Below are positions 27,610 to 36,110 of a stretch of 64,000 bases of DNA, piece after piece. The notes beneath the pieces are model-generated. The model had not been told where the DNA came from. It made no database searches and worked only from the letters and a program-made list of their open reading frames with translations. The stretch is from Microbacterium oxydans (GTDB lineage: Bacteria > Actinomycetota > Actinomycetes > Actinomycetales > Microbacteriaceae): the NCBI RefSeq assembly GCF_900095745.1, contig NZ_FMIR01000018.1, forward strand, positions 496,001 through 560,000, in the 5' to 3' direction. The translations under genes and the position numbers were made by a program. How positions within the stretch are numbered: the stretch's first letter is position 1; the number at the start of each line of letters is the position of its first letter.

Positions 27610-29001
27610 ATGAGCGAATCCTCCGGAACCGCCGACCGCGACGGCGAGCGCTCGCCGGACTTCTTCGACCAGCTGATCGAGACCCCGCCGCGCGACCAGC
27701 AGGGCGCGTTCACCGTCGGCTTCCGCGGCTACGACAAGGGAGAGGTCGACGCCGCACTCGCGACCCTTCGCAATCAGCTCAAGCAGGCCGCCGCCGATGT
27801 CGCCGAGGCGCAGGCCCGCGAAGAGGAAGCCGTCGAAGCGGTGCGGGAAGAGGAGCGCAAGGCCCGCGAAGCCCTCGAGAGCGACCTGACGGCGGCGAAC
27901 GCCAAGGCATCCGACGCCGAGCAGCAGGTCGCGACGCTCACCTCCGAACTCGTCGACGCTCCGCAGCCCGACGGCGAAGAGGCACCCTCGCGCCAGCAGT
28001 TCGAGGCGATCCTGCGGGTCGCCGAGGAGCAGGCGAACGTGCTCATCCAGAACGCGGCTGTGCAGGCCGACCGTCTGATGACCTCCGCCCGCGAGGAGGT
28101 GACCGCACAGCGTGCCGAGGCCGAGGCCGACGCCGAGCGGATCACCGCCCAGGCGCAGCGCGACGCCGACCAGGTGCGCCTGAAGATGGACACCGAGTAC
28201 ACGGCGCACGAGGCTCGCATCGAACGCGAAGCCGCACATGCAACGGAGAAGGTGAACCAGGCTGCTCAGGAGGCCACGGCGATCCGCACCGAGGCGGAGA
28301 AGGGCGCAGCCGCGCTGCGCTCCCTCGTCACCCGCGAGACGACCCAGCTGCGCGCCGACGCCGAGCGCGACGTGCGCGACATGAACGCCCGCGTGCTCGA
28401 GTTCGAGGAGACCCTCACCCGCCGCCAGGACGACGCGCAGCAGGAGTTCCTCGTGCTGCACAACCAGGCCGTCGCTCACGCCGAGCGCATCACGAACGAC
28501 GCGAACGAGCAGGTCTCGGCATCGCTCGAGCATGCACAGCGCATCTCGGCTCGGGCCGAGGACTACGAGCGCCTGACCCGCTCGCAGGCGCAGGCCATCG
28601 AAGCCGAAGCCCAGGTGCGTGCCCGCGAGACCCTCGAGCGCGCTCGTGCGAAGGCTCAGAAGATCGTCGATTCGGTCACCGGTCACACCACCGCGGTGCT
28701 GCACGACGCGGAAGACCGCACCCGTCAGCTGCGGTGGCAGCAGCAGCAGCTGTCGAGCTTCATGGCTGAAGTCAAGGAGCTCATCCGTCCCGACGGGATC
28801 TTCTCGGACGACTCGCTGCCCACGGAGATCACCGGAGCGGACGCACCCGCCGCCCCGGCGCCCGCGTACACCGGCGCAGACGAGGCGCCGGAGGAGACCT
28901 TCCTCGGCGACGAAGTCCTCGAAGACGAACTCGACGACGACCGCCCGCTCGAGAAGATCACGATCGACGTCGTGGAGACCAAGAAGAAGTCCTCCAAGTA
29001 G
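27610..29001 (+). CDS. DivIVA-like coiled-coil cell-division/polarity protein
   Basis: 463 residues from ATG 27610, with AGAAAGG ten bases upstream; an ATG three codons earlier (27601) is only one base from that ribosome site. After about 35 disordered residues comes FTVGFRGYDKGEVDAALATL, the DivIVA N-terminal motif, then more than 300 residues of Glu/Ala/Arg coiled coil. The C-terminus is acidic and Pro/Ala-rich, ending VVETKKKSSK. DivIVA/Wag31 relatives mark curved membranes and growing poles in actinobacteria; this one is longer than Wag31, so it may be a secondary DivIVA-domain scaffold. A strong terminator follows. Confidence 0.85.
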   Translation: MSESSGTADRDGERSPDFFDQLIETPPRDQQGAFTVGFRGYDKGEVDAALATLRNQLKQAAADVAEAQAREEEAVEAVREEERKAREALESDLTAANAKASDAEQQVATLTSELVDAPQPDGEEAPSRQQFEAILRVAEEQANVLIQNAAVQADRLMTSAREEVTAQRAEAEADAERITAQAQRDADQVRLKMDTEYTAHEARIEREAAHATEKVNQAAQEATAIRTEAEKGAAALRSLVTRETTQLRADAERDVRDMNARVLEFEETLTRRQDDAQQEFLVLHNQAVAHAERITNDANEQVSASLEHAQRISARAEDYERLTRSQAQAIEAEAQVRARETLERARAKAQKIVDSVTGHTTAVLHDAEDRTRQLRWQQQQLSSFMAEVKELIRPDGIFSDDSLPTEITGADAPAAPAPAYTGADEAPEETFLGDEVLEDELDDDRPLEKITIDVVETKKKSSK

Positions 29002-29011
29002 GCGCACGAAC

Positions 29012-29054
29012 GACAGAGGCGCGAGCAGGGATTCCTGCTCGCGCCTCTGTCTTT
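29012..29054 (+). terminator. Strong terminator after DivIVA-like gene
   Basis: Perfect 18-bp stem, left arm 29012-29029 and right arm 29034-29051, loop GATT, followed by TTT. The stem also faces the convergent desaturase gene, whose stop is at 29088. Confidence 0.92.
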
Positions 29055-29087
29055 GCCGGACTGATCAGGCCCGGTGATGTCTGGGGT

Positions 29088-30260
29088 TTACGGTCGACCG
29101 AACTGCGCCACTGCGGGGCAGTCGAAGGGGTCGGCGCCGGCGGAGAGTCCGACGCGGTTCAGGTACTCGATCACGATCATGTACGAGCGGCCGAGGCTGG
29201 TCTCCGTGTACGGCACGTCGTTCGCCGCGCAGTAGTCACGCACGATCTCGCGCGCCTTCGCCAGGTGCGGTCGCGGCATGCTCGGGAAGAGGTGGTGCTC
29301 CACCTGGTAGTTGAGGCCGCCCATGAGCCAGGTCGTCCACCATCCACCGCTGATGTTGCGGGAGGTGCGGACCTGCTTGGTGAAGAAGTCGAGACGGGCG
29401 CCGGGCTCGATGATCGGCATGCCCTTGTGGTTCGGTGCGAACGCGGCTCCCATGTAGACGCCGAACACCGCGAACTGCACGCCCATGAAGGCGAAAGCCA
29501 TGCCGAGCGGAAGCATCATGAACACGGGCACGAGGATGAGGGCGAACCGCAGCGCGATGATGCTGAGCTCGATCCAGCGTCCCTTCACGTTCTTCGTCGT
29601 GAGGAGGTACTTCAGGCCGAGGAAGTGGAGGTTCAGTCCCTCTAGCGTGAGCAGCGGGAAGAAGAGCCAGCCCTGCTTGCGGGTGATCAGCTTGATCAGG
29701 CCCTTCGCCTTCGCCGCGTCCTCTTCGAGGAACGAGATCGTGTCGACCTCGATGTCGGGGTCCTTGCCGACCTGGTTCGGGTTTCCGTGGTGCTTGGTGT
29801 GCTTCGAGTCCCACCACGAGTAGCTCATGCCGATGCTGGCGATGACGATGCGGGCGAGCTTGAAGTTCGCCGGCCCGGTGGTGAGGATCTGACGGTGCGC
29901 TGCCTCGTGACCGAGGAACGCGATCTGCGTCAGGACGATGCCGAGGCCCGCGGCGATGAGCAGCTGGAACCAGCTGTCGCCGAGCAGGATGAAGCCGGTG
30001 ATGAGTCCACCGAGGGCGACAGCGATACCGGCGGCCACGAAGACGTAGAACCACTGGGTGCGCTGCAGCAGGCCGGTCTCCTTGACCACCTGCGACACCT
30101 GCTTGTAAGCCTTGGCCATGGGCGGGAAGTCCGCGTTGCCGGAATACGTCTGACGAATCGGACCCAGCGTTGCCGCGGTCGGTTCGATCTGTGTGATGGA
30201 GATGATCTTCTCCTGACGATCGGAGCCCTTGAGCTGTGGAAGCCCAAGGCAGCTGCCCAA
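29088..30260 (-). CDS. Membrane fatty acid desaturase
   Basis: 390 residues. Di-iron membrane desaturase that introduces a double bond into acyl chains; the three histidine boxes are HEAAH, HTKHH and QVEHH, each in the expected order, with hydrophobic segments between. The family includes actinobacterial acyl-CoA and acyl-lipid desaturases. The start is uncertain. TTG at 30260 has GAGG six bases upstream; an AGGAG at about 30212 has no ATG, GTG or TTG at the right distance after it; and the first ATG (30119) removes residues still similar to the family. I list the TTG. Confidence 0.87.
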   Translation of the reverse strand: MGSCLGLPQLKGSDRQEKIISITQIEPTAATLGPIRQTYSGNADFPPMAKAYKQVSQVVKETGLLQRTQWFYVFVAAGIAVALGGLITGFILLGDSWFQLLIAAGLGIVLTQIAFLGHEAAHRQILTTGPANFKLARIVIASIGMSYSWWDSKHTKHHGNPNQVGKDPDIEVDTISFLEEDAAKAKGLIKLITRKQGWLFFPLLTLEGLNLHFLGLKYLLTTKNVKGRWIELSIIALRFALILVPVFMMLPLGMAFAFMGVQFAVFGVYMGAAFAPNHKGMPIIEPGARLDFFTKQVRTSRNISGGWWTTWLMGGLNYQVEHHLFPSMPRPHLAKAREIVRDYCAANDVPYTETSLGRSYMIVIEYLNRVGLSAGADPFDCPAVAQFGRP

Positions 30261-30353
30261 CGCTTACCTCACAGTAGCCCTGCCCGCATGCGCCTTCGGG
30301 AATACATCCGCACCCCTTGACGGAGCGCGTTCAGTGTGCGTAAAGCCCTGATT

Positions 30354-30650
30354 TCAGGCGCGAGCGCGGCGCGTCTTGCGCCGCCAGGCCCGCGGAAGAA
30401 TCGGAGCGAAGGCGGATCCATGCCGTGTGGGCGCATGCGCGTCTTCGAGCGCGCGGAAGGCGTCGTCGAGGGCGGCGAAGGCACCGAGCTCGGCGCCGTG
30501 GTTGTCGCGCACGAGGTGCGTGGTGCCGTCGAACTCGACGAAGCCTGCGAATTCGCCGGCACACGTCGCGACGTGCACGTCGGCGTCGGCCTGCTTCCAG
30601 GTCAACGGATCGGATGGTGGATAAGTGGTCGTGCTCATGGTGATGCTCAT
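30354..30650 (-). CDS. Hypothetical protein
   Basis: 98 residues, MSITMSTTTYPPSDPLTWKQ start; a second ATG at 30638 is equally possible. The middle, VHVATCAGEFAGFVEFDGTT then HLVRDNHGAELGAFAALDDA, looks like a small beta-sheet/helix domain, with a basic tail KTRRARA. No signal peptide or membrane helix. Function not recognised. The 190 bases between it and the intradiol gene hold no other visible gene. Confidence 0.6.
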   Translation of the reverse strand: MSITMSTTTYPPSDPLTWKQADADVHVATCAGEFAGFVEFDGTTHLVRDNHGAELGAFAALDDAFRALEDAHAPTRHGSAFAPILPRAWRRKTRRARA

Positions 30651-30840
30651 TGCTGTGTGGCGGACACGCGTCGGCGCTCCGCAAGATGTGAGATCGAGGC
30701 GGATACCGCACGCATCGATGTGCGCGGTCCTTTACGGCCCTGATCAGTGGCGACGTGGCGGCCGAGAGGGGCGAAGCACACACGTTGCATGATCAGCATA
30801 GCAGACCTCCCTCCCGGCCTCGAAACGGTCCGGGTCGCGG

Positions 30841-31809
30841 TCAGCTCGCCGGCGGCTGTCCGCCGCCTCCCGGTCCTCCCTCGCCACCCCCCGGCGCGGC
30901 GCCGGCGGTAGGTGCCGTCGTCGTGTCGACGCCGACCATCAGGGTGGCGGCGTAGCCCCCCGAGACACTCCCGCTGACGGTCGCGACCTGCAGGGCGCCG
31001 GAGTCCTCACCGAACACGTTGTCGCTCGCGAGCGTGATCTGAGAGAGGTTCCGCGCAGAGCCGTCGTACGCCGCCTCGGCGTACACGGCCGCGCAGGCAT
31101 CCTGCGGAAGGGCCAACTGCGACGTGGCGATCGCCGTCGTCGAGTCGGTGATCGACGCGACGCCCGGGTAGATCTCGAAGTGGATGTGCGGCCAGCGACC
31201 GGAGTAGCAGCCGGGGAAGATCGAGGTGAACGACACTTTGCCGTCGGCATCCGCCACCTGCACACCGCGCAGATAGGTGACGTCTTCCAGGCCGGAGGAG
31301 TACATCGAGTACTCTCCCTGAGCGGTACAGTGCCACGCGTAGACCGCGACACCCGAGAACGGAACGCCCCCATTGGCAAGATCGAGGATCTGCAGTTCGA
31401 AGGTGAGCGGCACACCGTCGGCGGTCGCTGCTCCGTCGATCGAGGAGCGGATGTCCTGCCGGACGATACCCGAGTCCTCGAGCACGTCGGGGCCGTTCGA
31501 CCCGTCGCCCGGATAGGGCCCCGCCGTCTCATCGGGGATCTCGGTCACGCTCGCCGAGCCCGCATCGGCGCCGGAGGAAGTGGTCGGAGTGGGGGTGCTC
31601 GACGCGCCGCCAGACGCCGCCGGTGCGCAGGCCGCGAGCACGACGGCCCCCAGGCCGACACCGGCGAGCCCCAGGACGCCGCGCCTGCTCATCAGCGTGC
31701 GGATGTCGAATGCGGCGCCCTGGTCGACGACCTCCTCATCGACGCGGTCGAGCAGTCGCCCCTCGTACGACGGACCATCGGGGGTTTGGGTGGGTTCGGG
31801 AATGCGCAT
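30841..31809 (-). CDS. Intradiol ring-cleavage dioxygenase-like lipoprotein (Tat exported)
   Basis: 322 residues. A 38-residue hydrophilic leader precedes SRRGVLGLAGVGLGAVVLAA and Cys, a twin-arginine lipoprotein signal. The catalytic-type beta-sandwich has TAGPYPG, VYAWHCTAQGEYSMYS and GRWPHIHFEIYP, with Tyr and His residues in iron-ligand positions of intradiol dioxygenases. The family of exported members is typically annotated as intradiol ring-cleavage dioxygenase; substrate unknown. The C-terminus is Gly/Pro-rich. Expected outside the membrane, anchored by lipid. Confidence 0.85.
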   Translation of the reverse strand: MRIPEPTQTPDGPSYEGRLLDRVDEEVVDQGAAFDIRTLMSRRGVLGLAGVGLGAVVLAACAPAASGGASSTPTPTTSSGADAGSASVTEIPDETAGPYPGDGSNGPDVLEDSGIVRQDIRSSIDGAATADGVPLTFELQILDLANGGVPFSGVAVYAWHCTAQGEYSMYSSGLEDVTYLRGVQVADADGKVSFTSIFPGCYSGRWPHIHFEIYPGVASITDSTTAIATSQLALPQDACAAVYAEAAYDGSARNLSQITLASDNVFGEDSGALQVATVSGSVSGGYAATLMVGVDTTTAPTAGAAPGGGEGGPGGGGQPPAS

Positions 31810-31888
31810 GATCTGGTTCCTCTCGAGCGGACCGGTGATGGTGGGTCACCATGGTCCCCGAGCACCTGATCAGGGCCCTCTGCGGCGC

Positions 31889-33073
31889 CTATGCCCTGTC
31901 TATGTCCGCGCGGGCCGCCGGTGGACGGAGCACGAGCACCACGACGATGCCGACGAGGATCAGCGCGGTGAGCGTCACCGGGATCGGGAGCACGGGGTCG
32001 AGCAGCACCAGGAGCGCGCCCAGGGGGACGACCGTGTTCACGACGCGGTCGGCATTCTCGCGAATCGCGATCCACCAGATGCCGATGAGGAAGATCGCGA
32101 TCGGGATCGTGACCGTGAAGGAAGCCGCGACGTTGGACAGATGGCTCTCCCCCGTGAGCACGTCGATCTCCACTTCGATCCCTGCCGAGAAGGCCGCGGC
32201 GGCCGCGAACACGAAGTAGTGGGTGTAGCCGTAGCGGAGCGAGCGGCGGAAGGTCGTGATCGCACGGTGATGGGGTGGCCAGAAGTAGATCCACCAAAGA
32301 GACGCCGTCACCACGAGGGTCAGCACCGCGATCGCGATCAGCGGGCCGAGGGATTCGACCTCGTCGAGCGCGTCGATGATGGCGTTGGCCGACGCCAGCA
32401 GGCTCTCGCCGAGAACGATCAGCGTGAACAGGCCGTACCTCTCGGTGATGTGATGCGGGTGCCACGGCGTCTGTCGGCGGTGTTCGGCGAACACCGGGAC
32501 GCCGATCTCGACGAGCGCGAACACCACGAAGGCGGTCAGCTGCAGAGGTCCGGACGGGATGAGGAGGAACAGAATCCACAGCACCTGCACCGCAGCGATG
32601 CCGAAGGCGTACCGTCGCGTCGCCGAACGCAGCGGCCCAGCAGAACGCGAGGCACGGAGCCACTGCGCGACCATCGCGACGCGCATCACGACGTAGCCGA
32701 GCACCGGGACCGTGAAGTCCCCCTCGACGAACGCGCCGGGGACACCGGCGGCGAGTACCAGGACTCCCCCCATCTGGACGAACGTCGTCACGCGGTAGAG
32801 CCAGTCATCGGTGTCGAACGAGGTGGCGAACCACGTGAAGTTCATCCACGCCCACCAGATAGCGAAGAACACCATTGCATAAGAGGTGACGCCGTGCAGG
32901 AAGTCGCCGTGGCCGAGTGCGTGATGCAGCTGAGCGGAGGCGATGCTCACCGCCACGACGAACACCAGGTCGAAGAACAGCTCGAGGGTGCTCGCGGTGC
33001 GATGCGGCTGCGAGGGATCCCGGGGCGCCATCGTGCGCAGACGGAAGCGCGAGGCGGATGAGTCGGCGTTCAC
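31889..33073 (-). CDS. LtrA-family (low temperature requirement) membrane protein
   Basis: 394 residues from GTG 33073. About ten hydrophobic helices. LELFFDLVFVVAVSIASAQL at the first helix is the LtrA signature, and ERYGLFTLIVLGESLLASAN follows in the middle. The family is named from a Listeria cold-growth gene; its biochemical role is unknown. An in-frame ATG at 33121 lengthens the N-terminus by 16 residues without adding similarity. No Shine-Dalgarno is obvious before the GTG. It is divergent from the exopolysaccharide operon that starts at 33383. Confidence 0.85.
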   Translation of the reverse strand: MNADSSASRFRLRTMAPRDPSQPHRTASTLELFFDLVFVVAVSIASAQLHHALGHGDFLHGVTSYAMVFFAIWWAWMNFTWFATSFDTDDWLYRVTTFVQMGGVLVLAAGVPGAFVEGDFTVPVLGYVVMRVAMVAQWLRASRSAGPLRSATRRYAFGIAAVQVLWILFLLIPSGPLQLTAFVVFALVEIGVPVFAEHRRQTPWHPHHITERYGLFTLIVLGESLLASANAIIDALDEVESLGPLIAIAVLTLVVTASLWWIYFWPPHHRAITTFRRSLRYGYTHYFVFAAAAAFSAGIEVEIDVLTGESHLSNVAASFTVTIPIAIFLIGIWWIAIRENADRVVNTVVPLGALLVLLDPVLPIPVTLTALILVGIVVVLVLRPPAARADIDRA

Positions 33074-33162
33074 CGCCACAGGATAGCGCTCGCACGACAC
33101 CCGTTCGGAAACCGGGTTCATCCATTCGTGAGAAATACTTCCGATTCATAGGCAGGTTCCGC

Positions 33163-33382
33163 TACAGTAAGAAAGTCTGCAGTGCCTGCTGTCAGCGATC
33201 ACCGTGTGGGACGGTGAAAACGCACTCCGTGATGTGGGAATCACAGAGGGTTTCAGCAGGACCCGAGGGGTCGGGACGCAGACGAATGCCGTGAACGTGG
33301 GGTTCATGGTCTGGGGAAATCTGGGGAATCAAATGACGCACTGGGGAATTCTGCGTACATTCACGGCTCAAGGGGCCTCGGC
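33163..33382 (+). promoter_or_regulatory. 5' leader A: four GGGG-loop hairpins and triple CTGGGGAA repeat
   Basis: The intergenic stretch 33074-33382 holds no gene. A -10-like TACAGT is at 33163-33168. Four hairpins follow: arms CACCGT/ACGGTG with loop GTGGG (33200-33216); GTGAT/ATCAC with loop GTGGGA (33229-33244); CCCGA/TCGGG with loop GGGG (33262-33275); TGAAC/GTTCA with loop GTGGG (33292-33306). Then CTGGGGAAAT (33311), CTGGGGAATC (33321) and CTGGGGAATT (33341) occur in a region without stems. The four stems are unrelated in sequence but each is complementary, while the loops are nearly the same, which points to recognition at RNA level. The initiating glycosyltransferase follows. Confidence 0.75.
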
Positions 33383-34909
33383 ATGACTTCCGTCGAGGAT
33401 GCTCTGAGCATCGCTCGTACGGGCTTCGTGCCGGTCGCGGCTCCGCGAGCCACCAAGTCGGTGACGCGCACGGTGGTCACACCGCGCACTTCGGCGACTC
33501 TGGAGAGGCGCCGACAGTGGGAACGCCGCTACCGGATTCGGCTGCGGTTGACGGATGCAGCCGTCATCCTGTTCGCCGTCGGTCTGGCGGCAGCAGTCCA
33601 GCTGTTCATCGGCGTCTCCGCGATCGAGGTGCTGAGCGGCGCCGTTCCGCTCGCTGCTCTGTGGTACCTCATGCTGAGCGGGCTGCACACGCGGGACGCC
33701 GCGCTGTTCCGCGCGAGTGCCACCGAGTACCGAGGCGTGGTCCACGCCAGCGGGCTCGCCTTCGGGATCATCGCCATCGTGGCGGTGCTGCTCGCGTGGG
33801 AGTCGATGCAACCGATGCTGCTGCTGGGGCTGCCCATCGGAGTGTTGACTCTTCTCGTGACCCGATGGATGTGGCGCCACTGGCTGCAGACGCAGCGTTC
33901 GCACGGGCGGTTCGCCTCCCGCACGCTCGTCGTGGGCAACCGGGACGACGTCGAGTATGTGGTGCGCACGCTGCACCCGATCGGCGCGTCCGGTTACCAG
34001 GTGGTGGGCGCGACGCTGCTCGACGGCAACGCGCGTGACATCGAGGTCGGCGACACGAAGTTCCCGGTTCTGGGGAACGTGAACTCCGTGTCGTCGGTTG
34101 CCGCCGAGGTCGGTGCCGACACGATCATCGTGGCGAGCCGCCCCGAAGGTGAGCCGGAGTTCGTGAAGCAGCTGAGCTGGCAGCTCGAGGGGACCGCTGC
34201 CGAGCTCGTGCTGTCGAGCCGACTCACCGATGTGGCCGGTCCGCGCATCTCCTTCGCCCCCGTCGAGGGCCTGCCCCTCATCCAGGTGCAGATCCCGCGG
34301 TACGAGGGTGGTCAGCACCTGCTCAAGCGCGCGCTGGACGCCGCAGTGGCGACCTTGGCGCTCATCCCGATCGCTCTGCTCGCCCCGGTGCTGGCGCTGC
34401 TCATCAAGCTCGACTCGCCGGGCCCGGTCTTCTTCTTCCAGGAGCGGGTCGGCCGCGACGGACGTCGCTTCAAGATGGTCAAGTTCCGCTCCATGAAGAC
34501 CGACGCCGAGCAGCAGCTCGCCGCGCTCAAGGCACAGAACGAGGGCGCCGGACTTCTCTTCAAGATGAAGGACGACCCGCGCGTCACCCGTGTGGGCCGG
34601 GTGCTGCGCAAGCTCTCGCTCGACGAGCTGCCGCAGTTCTGGAACGTGCTCGTGGGCGACATGAGCGTCGTCGGGCCCCGCCCGCCGCTGCCCAGCGAGG
34701 TCACCGCTTACGACGGCACGGTCTTCCGCCGCCTCTACATCAAGCCCGGGATCACCGGTCTGTGGCAGGTCTCCGGACGCAGCGACCTCTCCTGGGACGA
34801 GAGTGTGCGACTCGACCTGCGGTATGTCGAGAACTGGTCCGTGATGAACGATCTGCAGATCATGTGGCGCACCGCCAAGGTCATGGTGCAGCCCAGCGGG
34901 GCATACTGA
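33383..34909 (+). CDS. Polyprenyl-phosphate sugar-1-phosphate transferase (WbaP/exopolysaccharide initiation)
   Basis: 508 residues. It initiates exopolysaccharide repeat-unit synthesis by moving a sugar phosphate to undecaprenyl phosphate. Four N-terminal membrane helices (about residues 51-165) are followed by a soluble CoA-binding-like domain, a fifth helix (about residues 315-340) and the catalytic bacterial sugar transferase domain: QERVGRDGRRFKMVKFRSMK, KLSLDELPQFWNVLVGDMS, VGPRPPLPSE and PGITGLWQVSGRSDLSW. All hallmark residues are present. SD-like AAGGGG is 8 bases before the ATG. Two glycosyltransferases follow directly (4-base gap, then ATGA overlap). Confidence 0.95.
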   Translation: MTSVEDALSIARTGFVPVAAPRATKSVTRTVVTPRTSATLERRRQWERRYRIRLRLTDAAVILFAVGLAAAVQLFIGVSAIEVLSGAVPLAALWYLMLSGLHTRDAALFRASATEYRGVVHASGLAFGIIAIVAVLLAWESMQPMLLLGLPIGVLTLLVTRWMWRHWLQTQRSHGRFASRTLVVGNRDDVEYVVRTLHPIGASGYQVVGATLLDGNARDIEVGDTKFPVLGNVNSVSSVAAEVGADTIIVASRPEGEPEFVKQLSWQLEGTAAELVLSSRLTDVAGPRISFAPVEGLPLIQVQIPRYEGGQHLLKRALDAAVATLALIPIALLAPVLALLIKLDSPGPVFFFQERVGRDGRRFKMVKFRSMKTDAEQQLAALKAQNEGAGLLFKMKDDPRVTRVGRVLRKLSLDELPQFWNVLVGDMSVVGPRPPLPSEVTAYDGTVFRRLYIKPGITGLWQVSGRSDLSWDESVRLDLRYVENWSVMNDLQIMWRTAKVMVQPSGAY

Positions 34910-34913
34910 TCGG

Positions 34914-36110
34914 ATGAGCAATTCGAACCGCCTCACCATCGCGATGGTGGGGACCCGAGGAGTGCCCGCGGCCTACGGCGGATTCGAGACGGCGGTCGAG
35001 GAAGTCGGCCGCCGTCTCGCGGACCGCGGTCACGACGTCGTCGTGTACACCCGCGGGTCGGAGCGACGGGAGAAGGAGTACCTCGGCATGAGGGTCGTAC
35101 ACCTTCCTGCCGTCCCCGTGAAGCAGATCGAGACGCTCAGCCACACCGGGCTCTCGGCGCTGCACCTCTTCTTCCGGCGCCGCCCGGATGCGACCTTCGT
35201 CTTCAACGCCGCCAACTCCCCCTTCCTCCCGCTCCTCCGTCTGCGCCGAGCCCCGGTAGCCCTGCACATGGACGGCCTCGAATGGCGCCGCTCGAAGTGG
35301 GGCCCGCGTGGCAGGGCTTACTACCGCTGGGCCGAGCAGTTCGGAGTCCGCACCGCCGACGCCCTGATCGCGGATGCCCCGGGCATCGCCGACTACTATC
35401 GCCATCAGTTCGACGTTCCGACGGAGATGATCCGCTACGGCGCCCCGATCCTCGAAGAGCTGCCGGAACGCGGCGTCGCGGAGATGGGACTCACCACAGA
35501 CGGCTATCACCTGGTCGTTGCCAGGTTCGAGCCCGAGAACCACGTGCTCGAGATCGTCGAAGGCTATCGTGACAGCGACGCCACGCTCCCGCTCGTCGTC
35601 GTCGGGTCGGCACCCTACAGCGCCGGGTACACGCAGGAGATCCAGCGCGTGGCGGACGGCGACGACCGGATCAGGCTCGTCGGTGGGGTGTACGACCAGG
35701 AGTTGCTCGATGCCCTCTATGCCAACGCGCTGACGTACCTGCACGGTCATTCGGTGGGGGGCACGAACCCTTCGCTCCTGCGCGCCATGGGTGCTGGAAC
35801 GGCAGTGATCGGCTTCGACGTGCCCTTCAACCGCGAAGTTCTCGACGGCAACGGGTGGTTCTTCACCGACGCTGCCGACGTCGCGGCTCAGGTCGTCGAT
35901 GCGGAGGCGGACCCGAACCTGACCGCGTCACGCGGCAAGATCGTGCAGGAGATCGCCCGAACCCGGTTCCGTTGGGACGATGTCGCGGACGAGTACGAAG
36001 CCCTCGCGCACCGGCTCGCTGAGGGATCGAGCATCCACCCGTCAGCTCGACGTGCGCGGCGACGCGCCACCGACTGGTCCCCCGCTCCTGCTGGTCCGGT
36101 AACGCGATGA
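34914..36110 (+). CDS. Glycosyltransferase with DUF1972 N-terminus (GT4-like)
   Basis: 398 residues. The N-terminal MVGTRGVPAAYGGFETAVEE is the DUF1972 signature found in rhamnosyltransferase-like enzymes of capsule loci. The C-terminal half carries the GT-B donor-site pattern HGHSVGGTNPSLLRAMGAGT and YGAPILEELP. Likely transfers the second or later sugar of the repeat unit on the cytoplasmic side; donor unknown, although dTDP-rhamnose is made by this locus. It lies 4 bases after the initiating transferase. Confidence 0.92.
   Translation: MSNSNRLTIAMVGTRGVPAAYGGFETAVEEVGRRLADRGHDVVVYTRGSERREKEYLGMRVVHLPAVPVKQIETLSHTGLSALHLFFRRRPDATFVFNAANSPFLPLLRLRRAPVALHMDGLEWRRSKWGPRGRAYYRWAEQFGVRTADALIADAPGIADYYRHQFDVPTEMIRYGAPILEELPERGVAEMGLTTDGYHLVVARFEPENHVLEIVEGYRDSDATLPLVVVGSAPYSAGYTQEIQRVADGDDRIRLVGGVYDQELLDALYANALTYLHGHSVGGTNPSLLRAMGAGTAVIGFDVPFNREVLDGNGWFFTDAADVAAQVVDAEADPNLTASRGKIVQEIARTRFRWDDVADEYEALAHRLAEGSSIHPSARRARRRATDWSPAPAGPVTR

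Noticed and set aside
31826..31850. GGTGA/TCACC hairpin with a TGGTGGG loop as another regulatory leader
   Set aside because: It is G-rich only on the plus strand, whereas both flanking genes are on the minus strand, so no transcript would present that loop.
33311..33350. CTGGGGAA triple repeat as CRISPR, iteron or transposon end
   Set aside because: Spacing is irregular (10 and 20 bases), units are 8-10 bases, and there are no cas, rep or transposase genes nearby. Better seen as part of the leader.
33163..33382. Known riboswitch (cyclic di-GMP or similar) before the glycosyltransferase
   Set aside because: No multi-helix junction, GNRA tetraloop/receptor or other hallmark that I can recognise; only small independent hairpins.
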